DNA of 32,507 nucleotides, from positions 1 through 32,507 of the forward strand of contig NZ_PPXY01000062.1 in NCBI RefSeq assembly GCF_021655115.1, in the 5' to 3' direction. A program made the position numbers and the translations under genes. A model generated the notes under the pieces. That model did not search any database. It worked only from the letters and a program-made list of their open reading frames with translations, and was not told where the DNA came from. The DNA is from Clostridium sp. Cult3. Its GTDB lineage: Bacteria > Bacillota > Clostridia > Tissierellales > Tepidimicrobiaceae. Positions 32,474-32,507 of this stretch are shown one piece after another; the first letter of the stretch is position 1; every line of letters begins with the position of its first letter.

Positions 32474-32507
32474 TTAAAACATTCCTCCAATACAACAATT
32501 TAATAGA

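Overview
The window is a low-GC stretch from an endospore-forming, Gram-positive anaerobe of the Clostridia/Tissierellia type. The evidence is T-box riboswitches upstream of argS and thrS, strong AAGGAGG-type ribosome binding sites, a ytxC sporulation gene, a KtrAB potassium transporter, and the order infC-rpmI-rplT, ktrB-ktrA-trmH, pheS-pheT, zapA-U32-mutS2, argS. I cannot name the species. Nearly everything is on the minus strand and reads towards a 16S rRNA gene whose 5' end lies at the left edge. Only a 66-codon gene and an FtsH-like protease are on the plus strand.

Layout. 1-356: 16S rRNA 5' end, its promoter, and a gene-free spacer. 357-4994: a compact four-gene operon (B12-binding radical SAM protein, membrane protein, TPR protein, phosphate butyryl/acetyltransferase-like enzyme). 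5066-5380: an isolated small plus-strand gene with its own promoter and a shared terminator. 5379-8348: T-box-controlled argS plus an uncharacterised 321-residue gene. 8353-13744: zapA, U32 peptidase-like gene and mutS2. 13820-17386: pheS-pheT with a terminator-like hairpin in its leader but no T-box. 17390-20248: ktrB, ktrA and a SpoU-type RNA methyltransferase. 20284-21642: infC-rpmI-rplT with a consensus promoter, an attenuator-type leader and an ATT start codon for infC. 21690-24857: pepV dipeptidase and a divergent short FtsH-like protease. 24860-27079: T-box-controlled thrS. 27100-29018: hisS and a membrane protein. 29081-30773: ytxC and a guanidine-modifying-enzyme-fold (GME-fold) protein. 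30838-31285: tRNA-Phe, tRNA-Gly and tRNA-Cys with a truncated tRNA-Cys duplicate. 31289-32473: hslO (Hsp33) and a cold-shock protein.

Most genes serve translation: four aminoacyl-tRNA synthetases, IF3, two ribosomal proteins, three tRNAs, rRNA, RNA methylation, and the ribosome-associated factor MutS2. They are controlled by RNA leaders that respond to charging or ribosomal-protein level. No phage, insertion sequence, CRISPR array or defence cluster was seen.

The items most worth a second look are: a 39-bp direct repeat carrying the first 25 nt of tRNA-Cys around an 86-bp structured spacer; a consensus-like forespore (sigma-G) promoter in front of ytxC whose -35 box begins with the stop codon of the preceding gene; the uncharacterised GME-fold protein beside ytxC; the 321-residue gene tied to the arginine T-box; the four-gene radical SAM operon ending in a ptb-like gene without buk; and an FtsH homologue lacking most of the extracytoplasmic domain.
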